NCBI RefSeq assembly: GCF_019059575.1
Contig: NW_024881983.1
Span: 62,001-126,000, forward strand
DNA from: Amphibalanus amphitrite
Lineage: Eukaryota; Arthropoda; Thecostraca; Balanomorpha; Balanidae
Length of the DNA: 64,000 nucleotides
Direction of reading: 5' to 3'
The stretch's first letter is position 1, and each line of letters starts with the position of its first letter. The position numbers were made by a program, and so were the translations under genes. Of the stretch, positions 1 to 44,265 are shown in pieces. The notes under the pieces are model-generated. The model ran no database searches, was not told the origin of the DNA, and saw nothing but the letters and a program-made list of their open reading frames with translations.

Positions 1-204
1 CTAGCGACATCTGTCATGATCCTGAGTTGATAAATCCTCGTAGTTTGTTTTGTCAATTTGTTGTTGTTCATTGAATTAAGAAATTGTTATTTTCTACAAT
101 TTTGCTATCCCAGCATAGTTTACTGTTGCCAATTTTTTTGTTAAATGTGTTATAATATCAAGGGTATTTTTTATTGTAAGCAATCTACATTTATGGGTTG
201 CTTG

Positions 205-248
205 GGTTTATATAGCCTTGGTTGCTTGTGACCAAGGCTATATAAACC
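205..248. repeat. Perfect 18-bp inverted repeat
   Basis: GGTTTATATAGCCTTGGT at 205-222 is followed by an 8-nt loop and its exact reverse complement at 231-248. It could be a hairpin or the remains of a small foldback element. The arms contain TATATA-like sequence, but nothing shows a promoter function. Confidence 0.8.
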
Positions 249-689
249 AGGTAGAACGCTCCCGACGAAAAAGTGGTGACAAGCGATAATTAGTAGCCGC
301 GACCCTCTTTTGTTCAAAACTATATCCGCAAGCAGCATTTACAGGCTAGCGGAAATCGACCAATCGGCGTTCGGCAATACTCAACGCTGATTGGCCCGAT
401 GCTCGTGACGAAATTGCGGGGGACTGCAGCTATTCCCCTATGGCGTTTAATAGACTTACGGCTTTTGAAGGGGATTTGTACCAGTTTTTGTTGGGTTTGA
501 GGCCATTTTTGAGCTTGGATATTCTTTCTGTGACTTTTGACTGTGTAATAACGACATTTAATCATAACATTTCTATATACTACCGGTGTCACACATCGAC
601 CAAAAAGACCGTAAGTACATGGGATAGACGGACCACTGCTGATGGGGCCACACATGCCGGCGTGTGGTCATCGGAGGCCCACCATGAGG

Positions 690-900
690 GCTCGACATAG
701 GCCCTTCATGGGTCGGTATAGGCCCGGTGGGTCCAGTGCAAGCCTATCAGGGGCCGGTGCTGACCCAACAGGGCCCAGTGACATATAATGTAAGGCCGTC
801 TAGGGACGTTGAGGGCTCATGGGGGCCATATAGGACCAATAGGGACCACATAAGCCAATCAGGGGCCATTTAGGCCAATAAAGGCACTTCAAGGGACTTG
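690..900. repeat. Degenerate short-period GGCC-rich repeat
   Basis: Variants of GGGGCCATATAGG and CCAATAGGGACCA recur every 15-25 bases. Typical cores are GGGGCCATATAGGACCAATA and GGGGCCATTTAGGCCAATA. The array is too diverged to give a firm unit length. Confidence 0.4.
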
Positions 901-1847
901 AAAAGCTTGTGACGTACGTTGCACATTTGGGGCCTTGCATTTGGGCTCTTTTCCGCGGTAATTTTGTGAAGGTCCAGGAGGGGGTGTTTATATAGCCTTT
1001 TCAATGCATTTATCGTGCATTTTGGTGATTTTCGGGATTGCATGTAACCCGTGTCGTATTTTGATTTCATAGGTACCTTCTTGCTTGAGCTGGCTAAACT
1101 ATTTTGAAGTGATATGACCGTGAAAATAAACGAGGAATGAAGGAAATGGCAGTTGAATGGTGCTGCTGTGGTTCAGGTTTCTAAATCAAAATAATTTGTT
1201 TTGATTTCCACCAAAAATTTCGGTATTTCTACATTGTTTTCTGTTTCATTTATGTGTTTTTTTTTTAGCTAAACACATTATTTTTCAACTTAGTAGTTTT
1301 GTTTGCATACTTATGCAGGACAAGGATGAAAGTGATAACATTTGGTGAGACCTAGACTGTGAGGAGAGTGGCATTGCGATCAAGGCCATATGACCATTGC
1401 AATGCTTCCTTGGACTCAAGGCCCTAAAACTTGGACTCACCAGTGAGTCAGTGACGCTCTTCTGCTTGTGGTTATTGTGACTGGCTGGTGACAGCTGAGT
1501 GTGGTTGCGAGCTCATGAAAATGGTGACAGCATGACAAAATGTTGTGTAACTGTTCTGTTACCACGCAAAGAAATATAGCATGCTGAAAGCAAGAGGACA
1601 TGATTCTCTCTAGTTTTTTTTAGTGTTAATTTTGTTTTGATTCTTTTGATAATTTGTCAATATCCCAGTCTTCAACCTAGCACATCAGTTGCTATCTTAT
1701 TTCAATTGTTTCAAATTTATTTACCCATCTAAATAATAACACTTGCCTATTACAAGTATTGCTTATTAACTAGGTAATTTAAACATCCATAAGTTTCTGG
1801 GGATACTTCTCATAGAATAACAATTAAAGTTTACATTGCAGGCAGAT

Positions 1848-2705
1848 ATGGAGAGCTCTGAACCAGATCGGGACTCCAAAACCTCCAAAAATGAGCAGCT
1901 CCAGCCACTGTCAGAAGTTGTAAGCTCATCAACATCCACCAGCATGGATATCTGTCCACGACAGTCTAATGGAAACTGTGTGGTCATGGAATCATCAGAT
2001 CCCAGCCTACAGCAAATCGATGGAACATCTGGCCAGTCTGCAGCTGAGACACTGAATGAAGTTGGCAATGCATCTACTGGGACAACCAGCCATGCATCTG
2101 TCCCGGCTGAGATAGGCAGCCATACTTCTGCTCACGTTGAGGCCACCAGTCTCGCCACTGACCTGGCTGGTACTGCCAGCCACGCGTCTGTCCACCCTGG
2201 GTCAACCTCGTCTCTCCAGGCCGGTCAGTTGGAGCCCACCGCCGACCACGACCCCCAGTCGCCCTCTGTCGGTGACCCCAGCTGTCCTCCTGGCGCCGTA
2301 CTGCTCTCCACCCACCCCAGAGCAGTGGAGGAGGGTGGCGTGTGTGTCTGTCTGACCCCTGACCGGCCGTCTGAGAGTGCCGATCGCACCGCGCCGGCCA
2401 GTGCTAGCCTACAGCTGGAGTCTGAGCGACCGGGGCCGTCCGGTCTGCCGCCGACACGACCCACCGCGCGCACTGCCGTGGACGCCGGCGCCGTCACTGG
2501 ACGCCCGCCGCTGCCACCGGGTCGGGCGGCGACCGGTGAGCGCAGCCCGTGCTGCGCGACCTCCGCCCAGGCGTGCCACGTGCTCTCTCTGCCCGACATG
2601 CGGCGCCCCCGAGCGAGCCCAGAGGAGGTGTCCACCGCGGCGGTTGCGCGGGAGCGACCGTGTCCGGCGGCTGCGGCCGCCAGCTCCGACCCCACCGCGG
2701 GACAG
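1848..2705 (+). CDS. MARCH-like coding exon 1: low-complexity N-terminus
   Basis: Encodes residues 1-286. Acceptor AG at 1840-1841 leaves a six-base leader before the ATG; donor is CAG|GTGAGA, phase 0. The first half is Ser/Thr-rich with repeated TSHAS-like stretches. The second half is Pro/Ala/Arg-rich and very GC-rich, which opens several overlapping false frames on both strands. No domain is recognised; it is probably disordered and cytosolic. Confidence 0.85.
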
Positions 2706-5700
2706 GTGAGACTGGTCGTCAGGTAACCCGGGACCAGGAGTGCCTTCAGTGAGGTTTGCGTGATACACTTAAGGTTTTATTTGTGGGGTTTGTTCTAGCC
2801 TTGCTCTATACGTATGTGTATGTCGCGGAGGTTTTATACCCGTTTGCGATAAGATTTATTTTCAACGTGTCATTCATTTTTTTATGTAGCCGAAATTCTT
2901 AAGGCCATAGCAAATATTGATGGCACTTGTCTTATCTCTTCAGCATAGCTTTTAGAATGTTGTCATGGCACGATAGGCCATGCAATAATTATACGCAATA
3001 AACTTCAATTCTTTTTTGCAAGTTCCAATTTTAATTATCGATTGTTCCCCCACTGACCACCGTCCCGCCCCGTTTACCTCCAGGCGCCGGTGCCTCGGCC
3101 GTCAGTCAGTTCCGGCATCCGAGTGGCGCTCCAGTCGGTGGCGTCTCACACCTCCTTCGCCTCACCGCTGAGCAGCATCGGGCCCTTCTGTCGCATCTGC
3201 CACGAAGGTTCGGCTGGGAGCGGTGGACCCGAGTGTGGTGGGTCTGTATGGGGAGGGATTGGCTGGGCTAGTGGCTGGATGAGGGTCACCGACAGTGGTG
3301 TCTTGAGGAGAGTCACAGAATACAATCGTGAAATGGTGGTCGCATTTGGTTGGGGTTTGTAAAGTTGGGGTTGTTGAGGTGCTTGGACACGGTGTTGGAG
3401 TCGTCTCAGGACTACGGTTATGTAATATGTGTCCATGTCAGGTGTTGTTATATGATGTCATGCTTGACTCCTTAGGAGCTGGCATCAAAGCTCATGTTCC
3501 AGCGGGAGTTAAAGGCCCCTGTCATCCTTGGCGGACATTGTGTGGTTTTCTTTTGGTGCTTCCCCTCTATTGTGGTTTATACCTTCTTATGCGGGAGTCT
3601 AGAGCTTTCCCATGGAAGTTCAGTCCTTTCTTCCGAATGTTCAGTCCCTCAGCGTTTAGACCCTTTGTAAGCTCTTCTGTGTCCCTCAGGTGAGAGTCGC
3701 GAGCAGCTGATCTCTCCGTGCCGCTGCGCCGGCTCGGTGGGGCTCGTTCACGTCTCCTGTATCGAGAAGTGGCTGTCGGCCGCCAACAAAGACTCCTGCG
3801 AGATCTGCATGTACAAATACGTCACCGAGCGGCGGCCCAAGCCATTGCTGGAGGTGAGTGCCTCGGAGGACGGTCGGGGTGTCCGCCGCTAGGAGCTCTT
3901 CCGGGGGGTTATCAGTCCCATCGCTCAGTGTTCTGTTCAGTCTTGATGGTCTCGAGCTGGTGCTAACGTGTGAACTTTCTATGGATCGCACGCTGGCATG
4001 TGGTAAAAGGAGTTCTTTGGAGCATGCTTTTTATGGCACAGTTTCCCAATTGTACCAATGCGCTTGTTCGCTTGATCGTGTAAGCATGCACGTAACCACT
4101 CATGCTCATTGTTCATGTGTCCATGCATGTTCGGTAATCAGGAGCCGTTTTCATTGTCCAATTACAATCAATATTGTCCAATTACAATCAATTACTCTAG
4201 CTCATGCCTTTTCCAGCACCACACTTTTCCTCATAGAACCTTAACTATTCACCACTGTGTATATGATTCCCCTACCTAACTCGTACACCTACCTACACCG
4301 TGCACACTGCACATAGTGTAATTTGCTCCTCCGCCGAGAAGCATGCCCCTGGCCTCTGTCTGTGTGTGGTTGTCGACCCCTCGGCGTGTATCTGTCTGTA
4401 TATTTGTCGGCACGCGGCGCGTTACTGGACGGCGGCACGCACGTTACAGTGGCTCCTGAACCCTTCTAACCCGGAGGATGCACGGAACCTGGTGGGCGAC
4501 GTCATCTGCTTCTTTCTGCTGACGGCCCTGGCTGTGATTGCGGCCTACCTCTGTCTAATGGGTGGGTGGTGGGTGGCTGGGCAGTGGGCACCACGTACCG
4601 CATTTGGTCGGTCAACACTAAACATTGAATGACATACGCCTGCCTTTTGGGGTGGGGGGAGGGCTCACGTCCTGTCTCGTGGATTTTAACTCCTTCTGTG
4701 AGTGGATGAGACTGTTCTTTACTGCTGCTTTGCTTTTGTTTTTTGTTTTTTGTTTTATGGCGGAGTGCCGCCTCTGTAGGCCCACTTAATTGAGTTGGGT
4801 CTGTCTGCGCACTAAATACGTTCTTCCTGTGATTACGGGTGGTGTAAAATGGTTAAAGGGAAACGGTGATTGGTATTGGTTGCCACTTTTCTATGAGTAA
4901 TAATCGTACTACCAATTTAATCTAAAACACTATAGATTAAAACTGCGCTAACTTTTATCACGTGTGACGTCCCCTGCGCGCCGCCGTGTGACGTCACGGG
5001 CCGGCTGCTCCGACAGCGGTGTGCGCGTTTGCCGCAGGGGCGTCACACTACCTGTCGTACAAGACCCAGTGGGAGGCGACCGGTCTGGTGGTGCTGGGAC
5101 TGCTCATCTCGTCCATCTACTGCGTCTGGCTAGTGGTCACATGCAGGTGGGTGGTAGGGGAGTCAGTCAGCTGGAAGGTGTATCAGTGTAGGTTGTAGTG
5201 GCCTCGCAACTGTCGGGATAGGGCAGTGTTAGTTGTGGTTGCTGGGAGCATTTCGATTTCATGAATGTTGAGTTGTGAATGCTATTATGACCATTGTTCT
5301 GTAGATTTCGGAAACATCGTAGGCGATAGTTAATGGTAGGCATGACATTCCGGTATAATTATTCTGGCAACCATTTATCTGCTGCAATGTATCCTGGGAG
5401 GTGCCAGCTACCCGTTCAACTCTGCTGTGGTGTGGTGGGTAGTCTCAATCTATCTCCCCTCTCTCACACACATCTACCGTCCGCTCCCCGCCGCGCCGTA
5501 CTGAGTGCCTCTCCCCTCACCTCCGCAATGTACCAACCAAACTGTATCCGGTGCCGCTGCCAGGTACCACTGCCGGGTGTGGCAGGACTGGCGGCGCACC
5601 CACCAGGACGTCCACCTGCTGGAGATGAAGCGACTCTCCTACTCCACCGTCGACCTCAACAACAACACCAGTGCCCCGGCGCCGCCGCCGGCCGGGCCCG

Positions 5701-5966
5701 GGTGCCGCGCCTGTCGCGGCGGCTCGTACTCATGCTCGCACTGTTGCGCGGTGTGTCCCGTGCACGGCGTGCAGACGGAGCCTGCCGCTGCCGCTGTCAC
5801 TGCCGCTACAGCTGCTGTCGCTGCTCCTGCCGGAGGGTCTGATGATGTGTTTGCTGCTGATACGACTACTGCCGGAGCCGACCGCCGCGCCGGCACCGGT
5901 GGCGCCATCTGTGGTGCGGTGACGTCGCCTATTGAGCCTCCCGAATCAACCGAAACCGATAAGTGA
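1848..5966 (+). CDS. MARCHF2/MARCHF3-like: Membrane RING-CH E3 ubiquitin ligase, MARCH2/3 type (gene span)
   Basis: Coding exons join 1848-2705, 3084-3207, 3690-3853, 4450-4561, 5038-5146 and 5564-5966. They total 1770 bases, or 589 residues plus stop, and every junction has AG/GT borders and matching phase. MARCH proteins transfer ubiquitin from an E2 to membrane cargo in endosomal or ER membranes. The C4HC3 RING-CH domain spans residues about 322-367: CRIC, then CRC, then H-x2-C, then CEIC. Two membrane segments follow at about 398-418 and 434-455, then a cytosolic tail with the family's YHC..W..WR motif. This order is that of MARCH2/3. Mammalian MARCH2 has about 246 residues; the extra length here is a Ser/Thr/Ala/Pro-rich N-terminus of about 300 residues and a Thr/Ala-rich tail. 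Start: first ATG of the open frame after the acceptor. MARCH2 versus MARCH3 cannot be decided. Confidence 0.93.
3084..3207 (+). CDS. MARCH-like coding exon 2: start of RING-CH
   Basis: Encodes residues 287-327, ending in GPFCRICHE with the first zinc-binding Cys pair (322, 325). Acceptor CTCCAG at 3083; donor GAAG|GTTCGG, phase 1. The split glycine codon is completed by the next exon, as the family sequence FCRICHEG requires. Confidence 0.92.
3690..3853 (+). CDS. MARCH-like coding exon 3: rest of RING-CH
   Basis: Encodes residues 328-382. It contains SPCRCAGSVGLVH, then VSCIEKWL and SCEIC, which supply the remaining Cys and His ligands (C338, C340, H348, C351, C364, C367) and the conserved Trp. 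Acceptor CCCTCAG at 3689; donor GAG|GTGAGT, phase 0. Confidence 0.95.
4450..4561 (+). CDS. MARCH-like coding exon 4: first membrane segment
   Basis: Encodes residues 383-419 plus one base. It opens with WLLNPSNPEDARNL and runs into the hydrophobic DVICFFLLTALAVIAAYLCL. Acceptor GTTACAG at 4449. The donor ATGG|GTGGGT sits in a GTGGGTGG repeat, so a neighbouring GT could be used instead; this choice is the one that keeps the frame. Confidence 0.9.
5038..5146 (+). CDS. MARCH-like coding exon 5: second membrane segment
   Basis: Encodes residues 420-455 plus two bases. GASHYLSYKTQWEATG is followed by a hydrophobic stretch ending CVWLVVTC. Acceptor GCCGCAG at 5037; donor GCAG|GTGGGT, phase 2. The pattern matches MARCH2/3, where the Q-x-EA-x-GL motif precedes the second membrane helix. 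Confidence 0.92.
5564..5966 (+). CDS. MARCH-like coding exon 6: cytosolic tail and stop
   Basis: Encodes residues 456-589 and TGA at 5964-5966. It starts RYHCRVWQDWRRTHQDVHL, the conserved post-membrane segment. A Cys-rich stretch (CRACRGGSYSCSHCCAVC) follows, then an Ala/Thr-rich low-complexity end. Acceptor TGCCAG at 5563. The Cys-rich piece is unusual for MARCH2/3 and could be palmitoylated or metal-binding; that is inference. Confidence 0.9.
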
Positions 5967-6312
5967 TACACTGGAATATGGTGGAGATGAAATAGCTCAG
6001 GGTTAGATCTCAGTCGATTGGTGACGGGTAAGTTATTTGTGCTGTGACTTGCATGTATCTTCTGTATCATGTAAATGTGCATGTTATTTGCTTCGCTTGA
6101 GTATTTATTGATATTGCGTTGTTGTTAATTTTCAGAGTTTATTGTATTATTGCGCCAATTATTATATAATATTGCTTCAAGATGTTGCATGATTTGCATG
6201 TTGAGAGCATGAAATCACTTGTTTCGTTATTCGAAAAATACATATACCCCATTGTCTGTAGCCCGCATTTTTGTAGATGCAAGTCTAGTTCCTTCACGGT
6301 CATAAATGATGA

Positions 6313-6318
6313 AATAAA
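6313..6318 (+). terminator. Candidate poly(A) signal of the MARCH-like gene
   Basis: AATAAA lies about 350 bases after the stop codon in AT-rich sequence. It is the first canonical hexamer I see after the stop. Confidence 0.5.
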
Positions 6319-6826
6319 CGACTATCATATTTCGCTATACGGCATGATGAAAATCGATATGATGATATGGATATTAACAGGTGTACACCAGCTGTATCCA
6401 TCGCACTAATTACAGAGCGATTGGGGTTGGATGGAGTCGACCTCCCGCTCCCATTATCTTTTTCGCCGAGTAGCTAGCGTGAAAACGACAGATATTGCAT
6501 AGATCAGTTTCAGTGTTACTGTGCAAATTTCTGTCATACCTTACATTGCCAATTTTATGACCGAATATTCTTTGACCTGTGACCTCCCAAGACCATATCA
6601 AGCCAGAACGGCGATTCTACTCAAGCCTGCACTGCAAGCCTCATGACCTGGACCTGTGCAGCTCGTCGATCAGATTCGATATGATGCCGTCCGCTCTTCG
6701 ACGTGCGGCTCCAAGTCCCGATGCCCGACCGAATTGATTTGTACCACCTTTGCTGACAGCATCTCGAGCAGGTCACGGGATGGATACGCCATGATACGGT
6801 TCCCTAATCCGTCCAGGTGCTCTCGC

Positions 6827-6980
6827 CAGTAGCGGCGGAACACCTTCCATTAAGGGGGGGGGGGGGCAATGCCGACTTTTGGTCCCATTCTTTACATGCA
6901 ACACCCATAGGGCTAATATTTAAATGCCAAAATCAAAGGGGGCACGGTGCCCCGGTGCCCTCCCCGTTCCGCCGCCTATG
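6827..6980. mobile_element. 154-bp hAT-like MITE
   Basis: Ends are CAGTAGCGGCGGAAC on the left and GTTCCGCCGCCTATG on the right. Flanks GCTCTCGC (6819-6826) and GCTCTGGC (6981-6988) match at 7 of 8 bases and look like an 8-bp target duplication. A G-run follows the left end. The ends resemble those of the element at 28551. Confidence 0.7.
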
Positions 6981-8447
6981 GCTCTGGCAGATTTCTGATT
7001 CCGACCGCTGAGAGACTGGCCGAGCTTGCCGCTGGGCTTGCCTCTGGCGCTGCGCTTGCCGGCGGGACGGGAGTGGTCATCCGGCTCGGGTCGGCGCGTT
7101 TGTGATTCTCGGTGAGTGGTTCGCTGCACGTGCTATCCAATTTGCTGAATGCCGCCCCGTAGATATCCGAGCCTCACAGCGGGTCACCCTAGCCGTCCTG
7201 AGGTAACCGCGTACATTTTGGTCCGGCCAAGGCACAAAGCAAGGCACGGGGCGGCGTGGATCCATTGTTGTTGACTGGTTGAAGGCCTATGGGAGCACCG
7301 ACCGAGTGCGGTTCTCGGTTCTCTGCATTTGCTGGATTTATGCATACACAATATGTCCCTGCTATTGACATTCCGCTTTTTGGAATATAGAGGTCATTTG
7401 GTTGTAAATCTTTATTGTTGGTACCTTCTGTTGAGTAGAATACGCATATAAACACATTCACCCATTCGCTTATGATTGTCATATAACATCGCCAAGTGCA
7501 ATATGTACATACACCAGCCAGTCATGTGACTTACACATAGGGTATGGATAGGGGCTTCTTTGACCCTCGCGGATCATTCCAATGAAGCCAACGACATCGG
7601 AAATGTACACAGTCTCTCCGTATACGGACCTCGGCTTTGACCGCTGGAACCCGCGAGAGGGTCACAGTTCACCGCACGTAGACACTAGACAGCATGCAGA
7701 GCCTCATGCGCCACTTGACGACTGTTCCCGATCGGCGACACACCCAGGTCCCCGGTTAGTGACCAGTCGACCCAATAGGGGTCACTGCTGACCATTAGCC
7801 TCCGCCGAGCGCTCGCCCTAACTGACCTTACTGTTTATCGACTCTCGGTCGTGATCCTCGCGCTCGCCCCAGCTAAGCACATGATCGGAAATGATATGCA
7901 CGGAAAGCGCCCTCCCCCCCCCCCCGCGGGGCGACGCGGCAAGTCGACCCACTGCACTGTTGCGGTGGGCCTGACTAGATCCCAGAGTCACACGGCGTTC
8001 GTTCACCGAAGCACCAAGAATAGTGCTCAACGCAGTTTGTACTGGCTGTCGGAATGACAGCGACAGTCGCGCGCTGACATAATTAACAGAGTAATCAACA
8101 ACAGGATGCCTGTGACGTCACCCATTCAACACCCCACATCATCACAGCACACGCGTCATCCAACGCACTTAAATTTGCTGCTATCTGCTCTAACGATTCC
8201 ATTACGCGTCTGAGAGTCCGGTTTGAGCGTCGTTCCACTGTCTCACAGCCCAGCGGAACTTGACATTATACCCACATCATCCAGTATGACGTCAGCGTGA
8301 CGTCGTCACTTTCAGTCAGCACAGTGGTCAGCTAACAGGCATCCCTGCCGTCTCGTGGTCCCGGGCGCGCCGGCCGCTGCATCTCGGCGCCGCTGTGTAG
8401 GCGATCGGCGGGTGACCGGTCATAGGTCGAGGTCATCAGGTGACCGG
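6981..8447. other. Interval between the two genes' 3' ends
   Basis: No gene recognised. On the minus strand this is the 3' untranslated and downstream region of the CD36-like gene. TTTATT at 7411-7416 (AATAAA on the minus strand) is a possible poly(A) signal. A C-run lies at about 7913-7925. Confidence 0.4.
7411..7416 (-). terminator. Possible poly(A) signal of the CD36-like gene
   Basis: AATAAA on the minus strand, about 1 kb past the stop codon. The distance makes assignment uncertain. Confidence 0.3.
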
Positions 8448-40130
<31,683 letters not shown>

Positions 40131-40366
40131 CGCTGCGGGCAGTCGTCGGTTACTGACCGCCAGCCGGGCCGCCGGAGCTGCTATGGGCGTCGGACCGACG
40201 GCAGCCCCCTGGCGCACCGGGACGCCGTTGGCGACCTCTGGTGGCCGCAGCCTGAAACATCCGACACTCATCAGGGTGGCAGAGCAGGATAGAGATAACA
40301 CACTTAGCAACGTGTTTACTGAACACTAATTGAAACACGAGCAAATCATTATAACTGGACAGTATC

Positions 40367-40546
40367 GGTTATATGAAAATCATGCCTCAATCAATCCCGT
40401 CTTGACGCACTTTAAACGGCCTATTTTAGCCATTTAAATGATGATTAGTGAATAGTGGACAATACCGACACTCGACAGGTATACCAAAATCATGTCTTAT
40501 TCAATCCCGTCTTGACGGACTTAAAACGGCTAATTTTTTGGTGATC
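40367..40546. repeat. Two-copy tandem repeat, period 110
   Basis: TCAATCCCGTCTTGACG recurs at 40391 and 40501 in longer similar segments that include AAAATCATG and ACGGCNTATTTT. It lies in the 5' flank of the CD36-like gene. Confidence 0.7.
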
Positions 40547-42028
40547 TGATTGCATATCAGGTGCATTTTTAAACCCTAAACAGCAGCACAGAATAAAATG
40601 TAGGCATAGGGCAGCAAACAAAAAGATTTGTTTAATTTGCTTGTTAGTTACTTTCTGTTTAACATTTTATAAATCGATGTTGAATGGGGCTAATTTGATT
40701 CGGCGCAAAATCTGTTTACCTTTGACAACAAAAACACTGTTCTGCGGGTATTTTCATATCGCGGGATTCGTATCGCGGGCAGACTCGAGAGAATGTTGAA
40801 TGATCAGGTGACCGATTTAAGTGATAACTAGCCATCTATTGATGGGGAGGAGCATAGTTATTAGTTACCCGTGTGTTGCACCAGTTGCATATTGAAACAG
40901 CTGAGGCACTGCACGGTTTAACTTAGATCGAGGAAGTCGTTTGGATTTAATGGGCGGCACGGTGCCGGGGTGACCGTGACCGACTGTCACGGGCAGAGAT
41001 AGCTCACGCACTGCCAACTGGCAGCTGCGTGATCAGCACGACCACCTACAGGTATACTGGAGCTGCTACTGCAGCCTACAGGCCGAGCCCAACACTAGCT
41101 GCTAGCTGGTGGCAGGACTATAGGCTGGACGCCATTGGTGATGCCCAACAGCCACTGTCAAAAGCTGATGTCATGTTCATAAGCCTGGTTGGCGCATTCA
41201 CTTTCAGGATGTTGAATAATTTCCTAGAACTCCTAACCATAACTGTTTGAGAGCTAATCAATCATTCCACGCACAGCAATAGCAACGAGCCTAAATTTTA
41301 TTTTGAGATGATCGCATATTATTTAGTGGTAAGTGGCACAGGCTCATGTCTCAAATAAAACAGCTATGATACTTTGCTATCGTTTCGCTGTTTACAAAGC
41401 AGAACTTCGCAAAACGTAGAAAGATACAAGCTTATGTTTATCGGCCAAGCTTTCAGAAATAACCGCCCTCTATTCTGTCGGCACCGATCAAAGACAATGT
41501 GCACATAATCCAGCAAACCGCGGCTCCCTCTTTACCAGAGAACCAGCACGCATCCAACTGCGAGATCAAATAGGACGCCGACTCCCTCAGTCACATGACC
41601 TGCGAACTTCACCGGCACATGTATTGTGTAGTGGCCAAGCGACATTGTGACCCGAAACAGAGCAGCGGGACATCAGAAGTACCGATACCGATCGACAAGC
41701 TTTTTCATGTGCTGGTCGACGATTAATCAAATTGCGTGGTTGAAAAAAATACCAGACGTTTTACAACAAACTCCAGCTGGGTGACAACTAAAATTGTGTG
41801 TGCAATTTAGTGTAGTTTCATGATGTAATACTTAGCCATGCTGAACATTACTATGCCCTATTATACGAAAATCGGAAAGCCAGTTTCTGATAGACATTGT
41901 GAGATGAACATCATAAGGGCATTTATTGATGATGTCATGCATTTTGAAATGACTGTTAGCGTGTTTAGTGCAACCAATTGGGCTGCGCACAGCCCGAGCG
42001 AGTAGACCACTATATCGTACGGGCCACC

Positions 42029-43055
42029 TTAACCCTCGCCCTGGCATGGCAGGGCATTTTTCATAACACGGCCTGGCAGGGGGTCGATGCGACCCCCCCC
42101 CCCCCTCGCGATTGGCTCCTATGGCACCTAGAAACACCAAATTTGGTAGGTAGGTGGGCCCCCTGGAGTTCTCGCCCCTATGCAAATTTTGTTGCTCTAT
42201 GTCAATATTTAGGGGGGTTTTGGGGGGTATAAACGTATTTTTTTTTCTAAAAACAGGTCAGAAGTTTTTCGCCAATAACTTTTGATCTGATTAAGATAGA
42301 GCAAAAAGAAAAGCACCAGTGAGCTCAGCACGTCAAGGCGCGTCGAATGATATACTATTTAGCTTGCTTAAGTGTACTTAAAGTTTTTCTTAATTTTTAA
42401 GTAAACTTAAATTAATTAATTAAGTTCAAGTTAACCAAATTGCATCATGTCGCATACCATTCGATTCAGCTGATCACCAGGAACACAATGACACCATTTT
42501 TTAAGCTCTAGCGTCATTATGTGCCAAGTTATTGGCAAAAACGTCATTTGACCTCAGTTGACCTCATTTGACCTGACCCATTGATAAGTACACCAAACAA
42601 AGAAGCACCAAGTGACCTGCTGTTAATTACTGTGGTTTCAAAGCACAAAAGTGATAGGACAAAGTGGAACAAAGCGGATATCTCCAGTATTTTCCGAATT
42701 TAGTATTTTCCCATAGGCTTAACATTACGACGTAATGACCTCGAAAAACCCGAACTATATGTTTATACAACTCGGTGAACTTAGCACATCCTGAAAGTTT
42801 GAAGGAAATCAGTCCAAAACTGTGAGTTGGACAGGTGCAAAAAGAAAATTGAAATTTGACCGGGACCTTGTACCGGTTTTTCTGACCTGGTGACCTGACC
42901 TAAGGTCACCTGGACCTGAAATTTTTAGGTCATATGTAAAAAGGTTGCCCCATAGGCTGTGCCAAATTTGGCGGCGTTGCGCGCCGCCGTTTTTACGCTA
43001 TCTTCGAAAAACCTTAGGGGGGTCGCATCGCCCCCCCTGCCAGGGCGAGGGTTAA
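42029..43055 (+). mobile_element. TTAA element T7
   Basis: Ends TTAACCCTCGCCCTGGCATG and CTGCCAGGGCGAGGGTTAA. A second GCCTGGCAGGGG follows the left end. Core GGTCGATGCGACC/GGTCGCATCGCC. GC stem 42970-42988 plus T-run. TGACCT-rich interior. A step of (AAGTTTAA..) AT-rich repeats lies at about 42360-42425. Confidence 0.9.
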
Positions 43056-44265
43056 GACCAACTCCATGGCAGCAGCAAGCGGGTTCGTGAGAGACTCGTT
43101 CATGGTGTTAACTAAAGCGACACTCCGATGACGGAATGATTGGAAACGATGATGTTCGGCATACCAGATCTTTGATTCAAGTCCGATCTTTTGCCAGCAA
43201 CTGCATTTTTAGGTCAGGTCAGGTCAGGTTATACGAGCCTTTGTAAACTGATATTTGAGCAAGGAAGTGTATGAAGGAGTTAACGGTAGCGGAAAACGCC
43301 TACCTTCTAAGACTAGTCGGCGGGACGCCGAGTAACTTTGGACCTGACCTGAACTGATCCGACTAGCCTAACATGTATACCTACAAATATCATTCTGAAA
43401 CAAAGCTAAGGCAATATTCGACACCAGGAACCAAAAGAAAACAGCATCATCTCTACACGGTCTATATCAGGCCTTAATATTATTGACCCTTGGGTTACTG
43501 ACTTGATCCCAGGTCAACTAATATGCAGAAAAAGACTTAAAAATTGGATACCTTTCTGCTTTGTCTCGTAACGAGCAATGAAGTCATTTTTCCGCGAAGC
43601 TCTAGCTAAAATAAGGGCCGAATGGCTAAGACTAAGAGAACAAACCAATCTATATCTTAGACGCTGTTAGAGCTTAGGAGAATACTGACGAGGGTTAATC
43701 TAACTTCATTTCACATTTTACGGGCGCTTTCTTGCCTAAACGCATGAACATGTCACGCAGCATTCTATTCATAGAAATACACCTTGAGCATTGCGGCGTC
43801 CCTGATCTCCTGATCTCCCGCGCTATAAAAAAAAATCCGTTTTAATATGGTAATGACTGGCGTTCTACACGCAGTGGTCGGCAGACGCCGGCGGCTATAA
43901 CTGTTCTAGCGGACCATGAGTAGCCTCCCAGTCCCACCCCTCATGGCTCACGGCCGACGCCCCCGGCAGAACGCTCACCGCCGGAAGGGAGCCTTTGACC
44001 GCTCCGGTCACCACACGTGGCAGTGTGCGCCGCTGCAGCAGTCAGCAAATCCGGCGAGCAAGGCTGGTCTACTGCCCCGGCCCCGACCACACCCCCTCCA
44101 TAAAGGTGTCAGTTTCTCTGAGGGAATGTGCATCATGTCTGCAGTCTCCGATCTTATGTAATGTGACAGTCATGTGTCCTTGGACGCTAAACCACCTACA
44201 TTAGCGGCGGGTACGGATGGAAGGGTTAATTTAATAGCATTGCATTCAATACAGCTCAATACCTA
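43056..44265. other. Intergenic, nothing firm
   Basis: A GC-rich patch at about 43915-44100 contains an open frame but no domain. It could be regulatory sequence for the CD36-like gene. Confidence 0.3.

Larger units (their letters stand above)
1..1847. other. 5' flank of the MARCH-like gene, no coding exon seen
   Basis: AT-rich sequence upstream of the first coding exon. The first coding exon is preceded by a splice acceptor (AG at 1840-1841), so a non-coding first exon and the promoter should lie in this stretch or further left. I cannot place them. The stretch holds a hairpin at 205-248 and a degenerate GGCC-rich repeat at about 690-900. Confidence 0.5.

Noticed and set aside
2225..2695. 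Antisense and alternate frames over the MARCH-like first coding exon
   Set aside because: They follow from GC-rich codon use in the real exon and encode only low-complexity Arg/Ala/Gly/Pro sequence.
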